From positions 13,049,076 to 13,113,075 of the forward strand of contig OX387604.1 in the NCBI GenBank assembly GCA_947568835.1: a stretch of DNA of 64,000 nt. The letters run 5' to 3'. Positions 12,801 through 27,800 of this stretch are shown piece after piece. Below the pieces are notes generated by a model, which worked only from the letters and a program-made list of their open reading frames with translations, was not told the DNA's origin and did not search any database. How positions within the stretch are numbered: position 1 is the first letter of the stretch; each line of letters begins with the position of its first letter. The translations under genes and the position numbers were made by a program. This stretch comes from Protonemura montana (lineage: Eukaryota > Arthropoda > Insecta > Plecoptera > Nemouridae).

Positions 12801-15800
12801 CCGTGGTCGATAGTTGGTCGCTCTCCTCAGTTGTGATCGGTGTTGAAGTCGTCAGTTTTTCAGGCAGATAGCTTGCAGCAGTGGTTGTCAATTTTGATGG
12901 CTCGACAACATTAGCATTGATCACTTTGGTGACTAAACTTACTTCAGAACTTGTTACTTCTCTCGATCGCACTGACGTGGTAGTTTTATCCCCATCGGGA
13001 ATGAAGAAAGTCGTAAGATATGTAAAGGTCTTATAGGCAGTTGTCGGAACTATCCTGGTCAGATAGTTATCTGTGGAAGAAGTCTTCGCTTTAATTTCAC
13101 TCGGCGATAGTTCCTTCTGCTTGTCACTACTGGAGTTATCGTTGTTGTACGCAATTATCTGATCAACTGGCCGTGTTTTTATTTTCCTGCCAGTCTTCAC
13201 CTGGTCATCCGATGAGTCCTCTGATGAGAGAGTTGTTGATTCGTTAGGAGTAGTGCTGACTGTATCGTCCCCAGTTGTAGTGGTTCCTTCTGTGGTTCCC
13301 TCCGTAGTAGAACTAGGCTGCTCTGCTACGGCTGTCGTTGGAGCTAAATAAAAGGTCGACGACGTTGAATGAATTACTTGTGTGTATGTTCCATCAACTA
13401 TCGTTCCATAAAAGAGTGACGTAAACAGAGTGGTGGTAGCGTTGTATGCACGCGTTCCTCCTAGGACTTTGACGAGTCCAAGGGGCTGTTTCTGGTCGGC
13501 TGCTGCCAAAATCTGCGTTCTAGTGGTAGCAAATGTAGCCAGTGGCTCGGTCGCTGTAGGAAGGAATGACGTGGTAGAACCGATTACCACCGGTGAGTCT
13601 GTAACGACATCTTCAACTGATGGTTCGATCAGAGATGGCTCTATCGCAACGATGGACGGCTTGATTTCAACGTCAGGTGGCGAAATCGAAGAGGCTGAGT
13701 GCAGATCAGCAGTGACCACGTGAACAGGGCCAGCTGGGGGAAATGCCTTCATATGTCGAGTTCCACTTTCCGGGAGTATGAGATGAGTTGGTAAACTCGT
13801 CTGCATACTGAGACTGTGCCCGCTTACTGTTTTCGTCTGCATTCCGGGCGTAACGGAATAGAACGTCTTCATCTTTGTCACGATCTTGTTTGGTTCTTCC
13901 GTCGATGGAACCTGTACAGGAGACGAAGTTGGCTTACTTGCTTCCATTGGCGCAGTATTCGGCATGAAAATTATTACTGTATCACCAACTGTAGTCGTGA
14001 AATCTGCAAAGCCTTTGTAGGTAACCGTATCCAATTTTCGAGAATCAGTTTTCACTCCATTTCGATATAACGCTTTTCCTCCCCTCAAGCTGAGAAGATC
14101 TTTGATTTTCTTTCCCTCTGTAGTTTCTTCTTCCTCAATATCTGCAGAAAACCCACTTGGTGCAAAATCGTGCTTGATCGTGAACGTTGGAAGGCCAAAT
14201 GTAGGTCTAACAACCTGCGCCGGATTAACTTGTGGAGAGTTTTCAGCTGCGTCCACGTTCCTCTTCTTAAACGGATCTGTATTCGGTGACACCAGGAAAT
14301 TGTCTTGCTCGTCGGCGTATTTGTGTTTCCGTTCCACGTGCTTACTGGACGACGACTGGCTGGAGAATCTGACCACTCCATCATTTGCCTCGTCTCCCCC
14401 AGCTTGTTGATGATGTTTTGCCAAAGGGACGAGATCAGGGATGGTTTTTAAAGGTTTGTTGAACAAGGAATCGCCTTTGACTGCCGTCTGATAAACCAAC
14501 CCCGAGCTACTACCGTGGGGTACTCGAGTGTCCTTAGCAGGATAAACTAAATGAGCAGTCGGCTTAATTGTTGACCGCGGATTAGTAGGCAAGATCTGAT
14601 TGTCAATGCTGAGTCGCGGTAGGTGTGTGTCATAATAAACACGGGAACTGGTCCCGACTACCGACGCGTATAGTTTCCCCTTGTCGAGCCTAGTCCCTAT
14701 GACATGTGTAGCGTACTCGGTGGTGGTTCCTTCTTGCACGAACGTCCGAGCAGTGGAGGTGACCACCGGCACGGCGGTAGCCAAATAGCGCCCATTACGC
14801 CCAGAGTTATCCAGGAGCAACACAGTGTTGGCATCTGGTGGAAGTTGATAGAGAGGTCAAGAAAAGAGATACAAAACGATAAGTCAACAAATCGATCTAC
14901 AGATCGATAGATTGAAATAATGAACGTATAGGGAAGACAATAAGAACAATATACCATGTTTGATAGGTTGGCATGTACTCAATATGTATGGGTTCTTGAC
15001 AGAATGCAGAAGAATTGTTTGTTGTTGTGTTGGAAATGATGTTTTTGTTTTTGTCATGGTGATTTACAAGATGAAGACATGTCGTGTATTATCCACATCA
15101 TAGGCATGTATCGTCAGTGACGATTTCAATAATATTGTTTTCACAGCTTTAGGCAATGGCCGGGTATGTGATGAGAAAGTTCTCATCGCTATAGTTGGCG
15201 CTGTGGCTTTTAGTTTCAGACCATAAGTTTCACTATGAATTGCAATAATTAAATACAGAATTGCATTACAGCTTGATCTTGTAACCGAGACCAAATGTTA
15301 TAAGTTTTTCCAGTAATAGATTTCACACAAAGTATTTTTTTTTTTACATCTCCTGGCGATGGGTATTTTCAAATTAGTACACATTAGACCATAACAAGGT
15401 AAAAAGGAAATGACTCGTTTACACTTTAAGTGTTAGCAATTAAAGCAGTGCCACAAAAAGAAAAACAAGAGTAAGTAATACGATGTGTACATTGTGCAAA
15501 TCCTAATTAATTGTTATGTGAGCGTGTAGACACATGTAAGTTTAACAGAAAATCAGGGATCATCAAAGAATGCAACTGCCTCTTCCCTGAGAGAATTCGC
15601 TACTTTCTAAAACTATTGCTGTTAGTGAGCCATAATAATTATAATGATACAATGCCTAAGAATCATAAATCACAAAAAACAAGTGAATTCACCAGGAGTT
15701 CAATTCCTATCATCAATTTAAAATACCTCATAATTGTAGGTGCGCCGATATTGAGTGATAGTGATTGAGTGATAGATTTCTGAGGAATTCGTGGGAGCCT

Positions 15801-18800
15801 GCCAGGGGTGAGGACCCAAGGGCCGGACCGAGACCATGCACAGTACTGGCATAGGCGCCAGCCGTGCCAGGTGATTTGGACCCGCCAAGCCCATCATGAT
15901 AGGTAGGTACTAGGTCAGGGGGGCAAGACAACGATCAAGATGCTTGTCTTGGCATTCGTGATTTCGTTTCATTCGGCTTGGTTAATGAGGGAAACTAACT
16001 TAGTTGACTTACCATTTTCATCTCGTCCCACCCTCTCTGCTCTCACCCTTCCACTGCCAATTCCATCGCTTCCTGAAATTACAAGGAAAATGTTTGTGTC
16101 ACAAAGTGTTCGATTTCGTTTACGAATGAAAAAACAAAATTGAGCTGCAATAAGTTTGCAATCAATTGAGAAAAGACCATTTGTGCCAATTCTGTTCAGC
16201 TTTGCTACCAAAACAGATATTTGCCCGCTGGCTACAAAAAAGTAACCGTTTCCCAATGCGTATTTTTACAGAATATTATAAATTTAACGAACCTGATATC
16301 AGATTTCTTTTTTTTATAAAAAAATCGTAATTCGAAAGAGACTTAAACAAAAAGATGTTCGTACATTTTTGATAATATGTTTTAGATAATATCTGTTGGG
16401 CTAGCTAGGTAGAAAATGGAAACTCTTTCAGTGAAAGTTTTCCTAAAATAACTTTTTGAATATAAAATATTTCCGTGTGAAAATTCTGACGATTGACAAA
16501 CTAAATCATTGAAAAAGTACGCCAATGTGAATCGCATATTCTTTTTTGGTGCGTCTTGTATCGTTCTATCTACAGTCGTAATCGCTTGCGCCAAAGATGC
16601 GTACTGTTTTGTCCATTGGTGTCTTCTATGGTTAGTACGAGAAAATGCGCACCTTTAGCCTGAATACCGACGAGAGGTGAAAGAGCCAAGCAGACAGGTG
16701 TCCGTATTCGGCTGAGTGCAGACTGCCTATCGCTCCTCACTGTCGATTGACCCACATATCTTCATCTCACCATCTAAGAAACCCACCTCCTCAGCCAGCA
16801 TACAACCTACACTGATCCACTAGCTAGCCAAAACTAACACTGATTGAAATTTCAAACATCAATGAAACCCATCTGACATCGGATTATTTTTTTAAAATAA
16901 CTCGCACAGTTTATGCTGTACCACTATATCCCTTATTTCTTTGTGTATGATGTGAATTCGATTTTAGTCTATTTTCACAGGCGCATTTATTTTGTTGTCA
17001 CGAATATTTGTTATCATTATTATTATTGCCTGAAATCTCACGACTTCCTTTGCAAATTAGCCCATTAGAAGATCTTATTTCTAGTCCATTCAAGACGTCT
17101 CAAACTCAATCTGAGATTTCACAATTATCACGGGTTTGTAACGAAAGGTTAAAAGTGAGCGAGTGTGGTAGGTATACGGTATGCGAAAAAATTAGTTACT
17201 TTTTATATAAGAATGTTTGGGCATGTGGGCGTTAAGACATTTGATCATCTCACGAAATAGAATTGCACTATCATTGCAATTGAGTGATGATTGAGTTCTG
17301 ATCTCATGGGTTCGCAGCTAAATCCTACCAAAAAATAATCGCTAAACATTTTTTGAAACTGTTATTAAAATTACCGTGTACCTAGAGCTTTTTAACCAAA
17401 TATTACATACAATGCCGTGTAAATTCGAAGTTAAACGAGTTCAGATAATCTTAGTGTATCAATGCATCCACACATATGCTCCATACTAGCATCATATCAA
17501 CCTGCACTCAAGCGTGGAGAAAGTAACGCGCATTATCTCAATTCTTAATACGTTATTTACTAAAGCAAGCTGAGAAAAAGAAAGTTATATCTGGCAAGTT
17601 TTTCTAAACGGTGAATCGGTAACGTAATGATCACTTCCTGAACGAAGTAGTAGGCATAATTTGAGCGTGGGAGGCTGGCAAGGTGCTAGTCTTTCAACCC
17701 CAGTGGACCATTCAGAATCATGATTGCATTTCAGTCGATGAACACAATTAAGAATCTGCATGATTCAGCTAAAGCAATAATGCGGTAATACCAATTGCAT
17801 TTAGTTTATTGTGTACAGTAAATTCGTTGCAGACTTTACATACAAATTGGTTCTGATCAATTTCGTTATTGGGAGCTTACAACTGAAATGTGGTTGAACC
17901 AAATTTGGTTCATTAAATAATTTTTTAATGAGATACTTTCCTAAGATTTTACTTTGGACAACAATTTCTTGTGATGGTCTACTAGCATGTTCTAAGGTCA
18001 TCATTATCTGTTATGATCAAATTTGAACTTTACAATAGCTTCATCTTCCACGACGGTCACTTGAACAAGTGTGAGCGAGTTTTTTCAGGATGAGCTAAAT
18101 TATTCATGAGGGCAGTCTATGGAGCGGTATCATCAGTGGGTATCACTGCCCACCACCCAGCTACAATTTACACGAGCAAGAGACAACAATAGTCAAGGAA
18201 GTTCTAAACCACACTCGTGTATAAAATAATTAGATCCATTATATGGTAATACAAATTTGTGTGTAACAATTGCGAGCGAATAGTAATCGTCAACGCTAAT
18301 GATGCAGTTGAATACTAGCTTGAAGAAGTGCAGAACTTCAGGCAAAGTTAACAAACTGAAAGAATGAAAATCAACTTGTATAATAATCTCATTGTTCATC
18401 CATCTCTTCACTTGCATGACCTGTAGAACATATGAAATGCGACGGCAGAATGCTATTTTTACATAAAATAAAATAAAATTCAAATTTTTTATCCAATTGA
18501 CGTAAATAACAATGAAATTTTACACCAACTACCATTTGTAGTATACTAATAGTAATATGCAGGTAAATCTGGGAAAGGATAGGCAACGGTATTTCTATAA
18601 AAGCTAAGTCCCTAGTAAGGTTACGATTAATATCAAACAATTCCGCCTCGTCTTGTCTCATTGCTGAAACGGACTCGCAAGACTTTCAAGCAAGCAAGAA
18701 CAATTGTTGTGAATGATCTCCCTTTTTGACATGGAAGATCACCGTAAAGTACAGCCAACAGAGCATTAGCAAGACTTGGAGAGTGCATATCTTATGACTT

Positions 18801-21800
18801 GAAACTAATCACAGTGATTTAAAAGGAGTTTGGCCAATTTGGAATTTTCCTCCCACAATGATCGTATAGTAAACATTATCGTGTACCTGCACACAAAAAA
18901 AATCATTGTCAGATCAAAGAATTTTAAAAAACCGTGCTTAGCCCAGTGAAAACATTCCACAACTTTTGGTAAAAGTTACAGTGTTATCTTGCACGTGACG
19001 ATTGATCGAAGACGTTGTACATTGAATGGCATCGTGACTCCCGTCCTATCGTCCCATCCCAAGACGTGTTTTGCAACGCTGTGCGACTGTGAACCTAGCA
19101 TTATTTGGCTTATGAAACATCAGGTGCTGATGAAACAGTACAGCTATGAGGCGAGTATCTTTTTAACAGTCGTACCTACTTACATACCCATGAGTATAAT
19201 TATTCTCAGTCCGAAGACTCGCTAACTTTCATCCTGTTCTTCCGTGGCTCATCGCACGTTAGTGTCCATTCATAAAACTTACGCTTTTACTCCAACTTAT
19301 GTAATTTATTAACAAGCCAACATGGGTTATGATACTGATAATAATTACGACTACGGGGCTTGATGAGCCGTTGCTTTTAGTCCCGTTCCTATTGTTTTTG
19401 GCAACAATAGTGGTGGTTTTCCAGGCTGCGTCTTGTTGAGCGTGAGACCTTCGAGTCCACGGCGAGACGTCTTATATGCGGCGTGCTCAACGCCATGTTT
19501 CTGCGGTGTATAACCTTTCTCTCAAAGAAGATATTTTGTTCACCTTTGTTATTATTATATTCGCACGATGTTGATAATATGACGACTAGGAGGAAATCTT
19601 TCGTTTACACCAATTAAGGGCTTAGAGCAAATATCTAACTGGAGAAGTTCAAGGCTTCTGACGAAGCTGGCTGAAATTTGCAGACTTTCACCAATTATCA
19701 GCCAATCAGTGACCTCGAGTTTTCGAGACAAGAAGATACTGCATTATGAGCATTTCAGAAACCCGCTGTCTTAAACCTAATGCGAATCTTGCAGTTTGCC
19801 ACCACTTTTCCAGTCTCCAAATGAATACCGCACGAATCATCTCAATGCGAAAATAATTTCGATAGCGTGGTCCAGAGGTTAAAAGATAATGAGGCGGAGT
19901 GAAGGGGGCTTTAGTGTGTTTTCCCCACGCACCTCTTGCATTTACGCACGTGCCATGCGTGTTCAATGAAAATATTCTCGCGTAAAGGAAACTCTCGGGA
20001 AGCGACTTTCCAATCATTAACTAAGCTACGTGAAGAAGGTCTAATCGGCATTTAGTGATCAAGTGACCAAGAACTCTTATCGATCTTTACTTCTATGAGA
20101 AACTTAATTCTGTTCCATCATTATTCAGGTGTGCAGTGTTATTGCGTGTAAACTTCTTTATTCTTACAATCTTATTCGCATTCTGTTTGATTTCCTTCCT
20201 GTTCTCTTCAATGTAAAAACTGAATTGATTGTCAATGAATAAATGATTAATTGATTTATCAGTGAGAAAATTTGCTGCGACTGGCGCCGGGAAATCGCCC
20301 CACTTGCTTTGAAATGGGGTTGGGGGAGGGGAGGCGTCTGGTGTCGAAACAGAGTCCGATTAAAACGCGTAATACTGTTACCCCATCACTAATCACTGCA
20401 CACCCGGCCAGCGCTATCTAATGCCCTTTTGGCAACAGATACTAAATAAATGCTACAGCTTGCCAATTTTAATAAGAGGTCTCGAATACCAAATATACGA
20501 CTCAGTACTCTATTACAGGTAATTATAGGACACCTGAAATATGCCTACTTGTTAATACATGAAGCACAATCATTGAATATTAAGTCTCATCAATATGCAT
20601 CAGTTCATTTAAAACACAGAACACGAGGAACTATTTGCATCATACGCAATGTTATTATCGGCTAGCGGAAGAATATTAATGTAAAAATATGAATAGCACC
20701 AAGTTATCGAATTATTGGGGAAAGTAAAAGAAAGTGTTGTGGAGAGCAAAAGTGCGACAAGTTTCAGCCGCTTAAACAAGGGACACACACATCTAATTAT
20801 TATTTACTACCGATAAAGAGATATTGATAACTTTAAAAATGTGCTTTTATCGAGAAATCAATTAATTTGATGAAATCAAGGCCATGTTCACACAAGGTAA
20901 TTTTACAAGAATAATTCTACCAGCATTAATTTTCCTTGCTTTATTGACAACGTTGTTGACATAACATGGCACCCCCATTAATGTAGTTTGGACTGAGTAG
21001 GAAAACGAACCAGAAATTGTTATATATATTTTTGTTGATAAAACTTCTATTCAATATTCAACTTCTATCGCACTTGCATTGATTGTAAATCGATCGTATA
21101 ACGTGTGTAATCTTTAAAGCCGAGCGTTTCCCCCCAAAAATAAATTAATTCCTCCTGAAATTCCGTAGAAAAACTAAACTGGCATGCAGTAGGAAAACGC
21201 ATCGCCTGAAATTCAGTTCGGGGCTTTCCCGATACGATACCGTGAACATGTGAGCTGGCTGGTTCGGTCGAAGAAATTTTCACGGCGACCTTGGGATTTT
21301 GGAAACGGACATTCCCTCCCCCCCCCCCCCCCCCCCAACGCTCAAATAATACCGAGAAAAATATACACCCTACGAAGACGAAGTGATGAGAAATGAGATG
21401 CATGAATGATATAAGAAAGTAATATGGGAAGAGTTTGTCTATCATCAAAATTAGATAATGCTTTGAAAGTGCGAGTGTGTGAAAGATTTTTGTACCGCAG
21501 CGAAACTCCTGGAGAAAATCAACACCAATGACTTTTTAATAACAACCCAATAATAATCTCCTGCTAAGCAAATCTCATTAGGCGGTTTACTTTGGTAGTA
21601 AGAAGGTCAAGACGAGAAATTCTTGACACCAAAATAGTATGTTTGCGCTGGACATTATGTATGAGAAAACGTATGCGTAGGTAAAGATCAATAGGTAGCA
21701 AGTAACGAGGGAGCGTGACAATGCAATACTGAGGTTCAATGAATGTATCTTCCGAGGTGTTGCAAAGTCGCGGCAGCACCTCGGCATCATTGAGCTGAAT

Positions 21801-24800
21801 TCATCGGCGACACCCGTCACCCGGATATGCCGAACGGGGACAAACTCACTCAAAATATGTTCCACTTTACATAAAGTCAGTCTTCTCCATAACCACTCTC
21901 CCTGAAAGTTATTGCTTTATCTCCATGATACAAAAATGACAGTATTGGCATACCTTACCTCCACGTAGAATTAGAAGTAGTAGTAGTATTAGTAGAAGTA
22001 GTAGTAGTAGTAGTAGTAGTGTGGCATCAGTAGTTGTAGCATAGATTAAAGAGCTGTATCGTAAATCTATGGTAGAAGCATTACAAGAATTTTTATTCGT
22101 GCTAAAAAAAAAAGCCGACATCGATTCAATCTTGATATTTTTGGTTCTCTATGACGAGTATCAAATATAAAATTATATTAAAAAAATTATAAATTAAATC
22201 AAATGATAAATTAAGTGATATTAAAATAGTGTTAAATTATATTTTTATAAGTGTAATACATTCTACAAGCGGGTTTGGCATATTGGCACCATCAAATGTT
22301 TGAACCCAAATCCAATCCCGGATCTCAAGAAACGTGATGTCCATTTCCATTACAAAATGACGATATTGGCACACCCTAGAATTAGGAACTAGGATAGAAT
22401 GTGTGAGCCGGCCAGTCAGCCAGTCAGTCAGCCAGCCAGCCAGCAGGTTCCCACGTCATAACGTCATGCCTGTGTCATACCATACTCCATACACCATTCG
22501 CCGCGGCTCATCGCGTCAAAAGAGCGGATTCGTTTCTAGGGCAAGACAGCCATGGAATGAGCCTGCGCAGTAAACAGTCTGCAGACCAAGCTGCTGAGCC
22601 GTTTGTCCGGGCAACCTAGCGTGGACACTGGTATGAACGTACTGCTCGTATGGGCTTGCACCAGGATACCGTTAAAAGAGGTAACACCAGTGCCCTCAGG
22701 TGAATAATCTAGTAGTCAAGGACGTAACTAAGTAACTGTACTACAAGAAAGGGTCAATTGAACAAAAATCACGGACAACTTCTTTAATGTCCAGGTCCAG
22801 CCAGCTCTATCATTGTCTCGATAACCATTCTGATCACACCGGATCAACGTTGAATTGCTATGTACGACAGTTTTAAAGAGCAAATGGAGCCACCCAAGAA
22901 CTATTCGCTGACTGTTAGTAACCAATAAATATTACTCATTTATATAAATTGTATTGTTTGTATTGACAATTACTAAAAAGATAATTATATATACGTGAGA
23001 TAATTTGTTCAAGTTAGCATCGCAACTTTAAAGTTCGTGGAATTATGAAAATCGACATTCAAGTGAGATTCCTGGCCGATCCTTCGAGGCTTAGGCGGGT
23101 CAGATCATCAGCTGACACCTGAGGCGCATAATCTAAGTTAAATGGAATGCTTGTCTAAGATCCTTGCCCTATACACCCACTGACATAATATCTCGTTCCA
23201 TTATAAGCATTGTGGGGACCGCAGTGACCCTCAACAACGAATAGCGAGCAAATATACAGGTTCGATTAAATATTTTGTTTCAGGTCAGTCTGGCCGATAG
23301 CTAGGAAATAGCTTAGTCAAACAAAAGGTGTGATGCTGTATAAGCCAATGGGAAATAGTACAAAGTGACCAAAATACAGTTTCTGTGGTTTCCTCATGAT
23401 AATCAAACACAGTTTAACTGTTGTGCTTGTGACAATGCAAATAAACTTAAATGATGTTTTACATTTACGTTAAGACAATAATCGTAACGGAAATTACCGA
23501 CTACTATCAGGCGAAGACCGAAATAATGTCATTGTAGAGGCGCTCGACTCACTTCCTGTTAATCGTTTCCTTACCTCATAGATATCTGAGCGCTCATAGC
23601 CTGTAATCCAATCATGCAACTTGAAACGTGATGCAAGAACGAATCTGATGAACTGCATTCCTTTGCTCATCAAAATTTGGTCGATAGTTAGATTTTAGTT
23701 AGCTAGTCGTCCAGGTCCTTCAAATGCATAATACCAGGTACATGTTGGTTTCTCCGCGATTGTTCGCCTATGACTCAATATCTAAACCAAACCATTTATT
23801 TTTTTGAAAATGTTAACGATTGTCGCATGCGTAGGCTGTTACTTATTAGACTGGTCCAAGTCTCATTACAAATGCAATTATTAGTCATTGGTTTCGTCGA
23901 ATCAAATTTTCTTGCCAAGGCTATTATAAAACACCATCCTGTATGTATTCATATGGTATTATAGGTGTGGTCAGCTAATCTAGGATAAGCCAGTGCACAC
24001 ATGCCAGAGTCTGGCTAACCACCGCAATGTTCACGGTCGACCGTACTTAGAAAGTTATTAAGCATTAATTGACATTGGCTTGATTACACGTTTTGGACCA
24101 CATTAATTGTAAATATAATTTCCAAACAGAAGGGGTTACATTTTTGTGCCATTTATGGCGTAGTGCTAACTCGTGACATTTTAACTGTTGAATTATATTT
24201 GTGTACCTTCTATTCTTAAAGAGTTTTATTTCTCTAACACTATGGGAATGATTGTGACAGAATTTGTCTTTATAAACGGATATGAAAAAAAAAATGAAAA
24301 AAATTTCATAAAAAAATAAAAGAGAATAAACAAAACTATAGGAAGCTCACTTTATGTTCGTTTAATCGACCTATTAGGAATACGTTTCCCGCATTTTTAT
24401 ATTTTTTACTCGAATATATTTGTACATGCTTCTTAGGTACAGTAAGTACAGTAGGTACAGTAAGTACAGTAGGTACAGTAAGTACAGTAGGTACAGTAAG
24501 TATCCGCTAACTTGACACTCTACTGCAGCAAGATACACTTTGAGGCTTCGATCAAAACCCCGAGGCAATGTCCTCACCTCATCGAGTACCTACCAGAGTA
24601 AAATGAGTGAAATCTGATTTTCATTTCTGAACCACAAGAGAACGTGAATCCGAACCGCCTAGTATTAAAAGACGTTATGATGTGCCTACATAATAACTCA
24701 ATGCCATAACAACAACAACAATAATCGTACTGTGATATGGTCATTACACTTTGAATAAAATGCATTTCCGAGCGCGCACGGTGTGAAATATTATGTAGAT

Positions 24801-27800
24801 CAAATAAAAGTGTAATTTCTTAGATTATTGTAGAAAATTATCTACCATGCAACTGATATTGGCGATTAGAGCGTAATTTTTACGTTTCATATGATTGTAA
24901 GAAGAAATTATTAAGATTGGAAATTGAGAAAATGTTGGAACGTGGTAAAATAGAACTTTCGAGAAACAATGAAGTTAAACCCGTCGATATCGACGCGTCC
25001 ACGGACCACTAACTTCATGTAAAATAATTATCCATACTTTCTGGAAAGTATACTGTGTGAACTGAACGATATTTAAATATAATTAATGGCTCCTTTCTTA
25101 ATCTAAATAGATAACTTCATGCTGCAATACAAATTTGAAATTATTTAAAATCACAGACCATGGTTAATGAATGTTTTAAACCATGCCACGAGCGATTTGC
25201 AAACTATGCTCTACTATACAATGTACATTGTTTTAAAAATGTTTCCAGTCATTCATTTATCGGGCAAAATCATGGCGATTGGAGACAACCTTTGGAAACC
25301 TGACATACCAAACATTTCAAATCTCCGATTATGTAACCCAACTCCCATGCTATGAAAGTTATTATGGTACGGCATGCTAAGTGCTCTCTGCTAGGGAACA
25401 ATACTTCAATATAATGTCGTGGTTTTATGGGTGTTGCCCGTCAAGTATTCGAAAACTACCTCAATGTGTCAGCAGGGTGCATGCCTATAGAAGAAATTCG
25501 ATCAAGACGGATTATAGTCTTACCATTCTCACCAACTCTTTCCCTAATTTATTGCTGTGATAATTAGCGGAAAACTTGTCGTGGTTTACTCTAATCAAAC
25601 GAATAACCCGCCTGAAAGAAATCACCTAAACCATCGAGTGTGAAGATAATTATATCCGATTAAGCTAGCATTTAGTGTACAAAATAATGCGTGTGCGTAG
25701 GTACTTCATACACCGTGGCCAGCGCATACCATACCGCTAATTAATAACACATTCATTTCAATATCAATTTTAGCTTGATTTTCAATGGCAGTATAAAATC
25801 TAGCACAGCAAAAAGATGAAGAATCGATTATCATACTTTTTTCCTCGGGCCAGCATTCCTAGACGAAGATTTCGACGCTGGTATGGGCATAAAGTGGGCT
25901 ATGCAGCGTTTCGCGGCCCACCTGTAGTCGCTAAGTCTCTCTCTCTAACGAGTTACGACATCACAGATCTGGCCTACTGGGTGGTTGCCTCTACCTGTGC
26001 AATTTGGCTGGCAACACACACACATTTAAATGCTCACACATAATAGATGATGAGTGTATCGAGTAGAGAAAGAAAGAATGATACGGAAGTCCCGCGAAGT
26101 GGGTCTGGAAAGCTCCGTTACTCTCAATAAGTGAGTGTAGGCCACATAATGCCTCTGGCTATCCCCACACTGCACGTTATACGCTATACGCTATACGCTA
26201 TACGCTATACGCTATAGTCACTGCAGTGAACAGTACGTAGTGACTAGTCTATCTAAATTCTAATCATGAGGATCTAGTAATGAAATTCAGTCAGGTCCCA
26301 CGATCCTTGCATTACAACTTTGCAGGATGAACTCAGGATTGGCAATAGATGGGAATTTAGTTTACGTTTAGATATTTAAACTCATTCAATAGTACAGTTT
26401 GGCAATTTCACAGTGTTGAAGTGTGGAATTTGAATCTGCATATTATTATTCTTCGTGTACACTGTACGGGTCCCACGTACAAAATGTATGTACAGCTAAA
26501 CACTGGCAAGATTATGGAATGGCTACAGCTAATGAACTCTTTTCCGCCGCTCAAGGAAGTAGCCAAGCCGCCACAAAATCCACGTTACACACATTACCTG
26601 GCTCATCGCATGCGATTGTTTCCCCGGGCTTGCTGTAACTGTCATAATTACATAGTGTTGGACATTGCGCATGGTCTCTCACTGTTAGTGAGATTCGTGT
26701 TCTGTTCCAAACTCACAGCTATTCCTTCATCATTCTTTAGGTTATGCAAATAGATGTATTTGTATTATTTTTGTGCCAATATGCGTGTTTGATGTGTTTT
26801 CACGCAAATTTTTACTATCACCAATAGCGCTAACCGACGAATTTGAAATTTGGAAGTTTGTGGAGCAATGGCGCATGCGCCTGGGCTGCTAGTGCAAATG
26901 GCCGACTGGTCACTTATCTGAAACGGGGATCTCAAATCGTCACATATACGACACTCTCTCACCCCTTATGTAACCTGTAACTATCGGTCGCCACGTTGCA
27001 GCTGCCACTCACTGGATAATGTGTTAGGTAATTTACTAGGCATTTACATATCTAAGTAGATTGCTCCAGGGTGTCTGGTAAAAATAATTACGAGCGGGGT
27101 ATATAAAGATCGTCTCGGTAATTCGATTGAAATCTGAAGCCAATGAAAGTATGTCTCATGTACCTATGTTATGTATATATCTTAGCTCACTTCCTTTCAC
27201 AGCTAAAAGATGTGTAAGATACTTTAAATACAGAGTTCTTAAAATATATCGGTAATTTTCTTTTTCAGTAAAGAAAACACAATGCGTAATCATTTTAACT
27301 TAAAAGTCCATCCTTCATTTTCCGTGACTCTATCGCCAGGTCTTTAGATTTTCGCTACGCTTGAGTATTATGGTCTGGTGGGGGAATATTTCACATGCCA
27401 CCAGTTTCGTTGCTTTGCGCTCTATTTCAGGGTCGCAAACGTTTTTGATTTCGTTTTCCATTTTGTTCTTGCTGTTTAGGACCCACTTGCGGCACACCAA
27501 ACACGAACATTTTAGTATTAATGCTTATTTGCAAATTCAATACTAGATTAGGGAACAATTAAACTTCGAATATACCTTTTATCTCGTGATTATTTAGAAT
27601 ATCCATAGTCCGCTTAGTTCGCATCACTATGTGGCTTGAAATAAAGAATTAATCACATATACCCATGTGTATTTATCAAATATCTGAATTTCGCTTCCCC
27701 TCCCTCTAGCGGATAAAAACCCCTTTTCAGCGCATGGCGCAAGGCGTCGGTAAATCGAGAACTTCTCAGGCCGGCCAGGTAAATCGAGGATTTGCATCAC

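Noticed and set aside
18193-18661. Two minus-strand frames of about 90 residues
   Set aside because: AT-rich, Phe/Ile/Leu-biased, no start context or conserved motif.
19433-19492. GTTGAGC / GCTCAAC inverted heptamers around a GC-richer segment
   Set aside because: Seven-base pairing over about 45 nt is expected by chance at this scale and has no flanking duplication.
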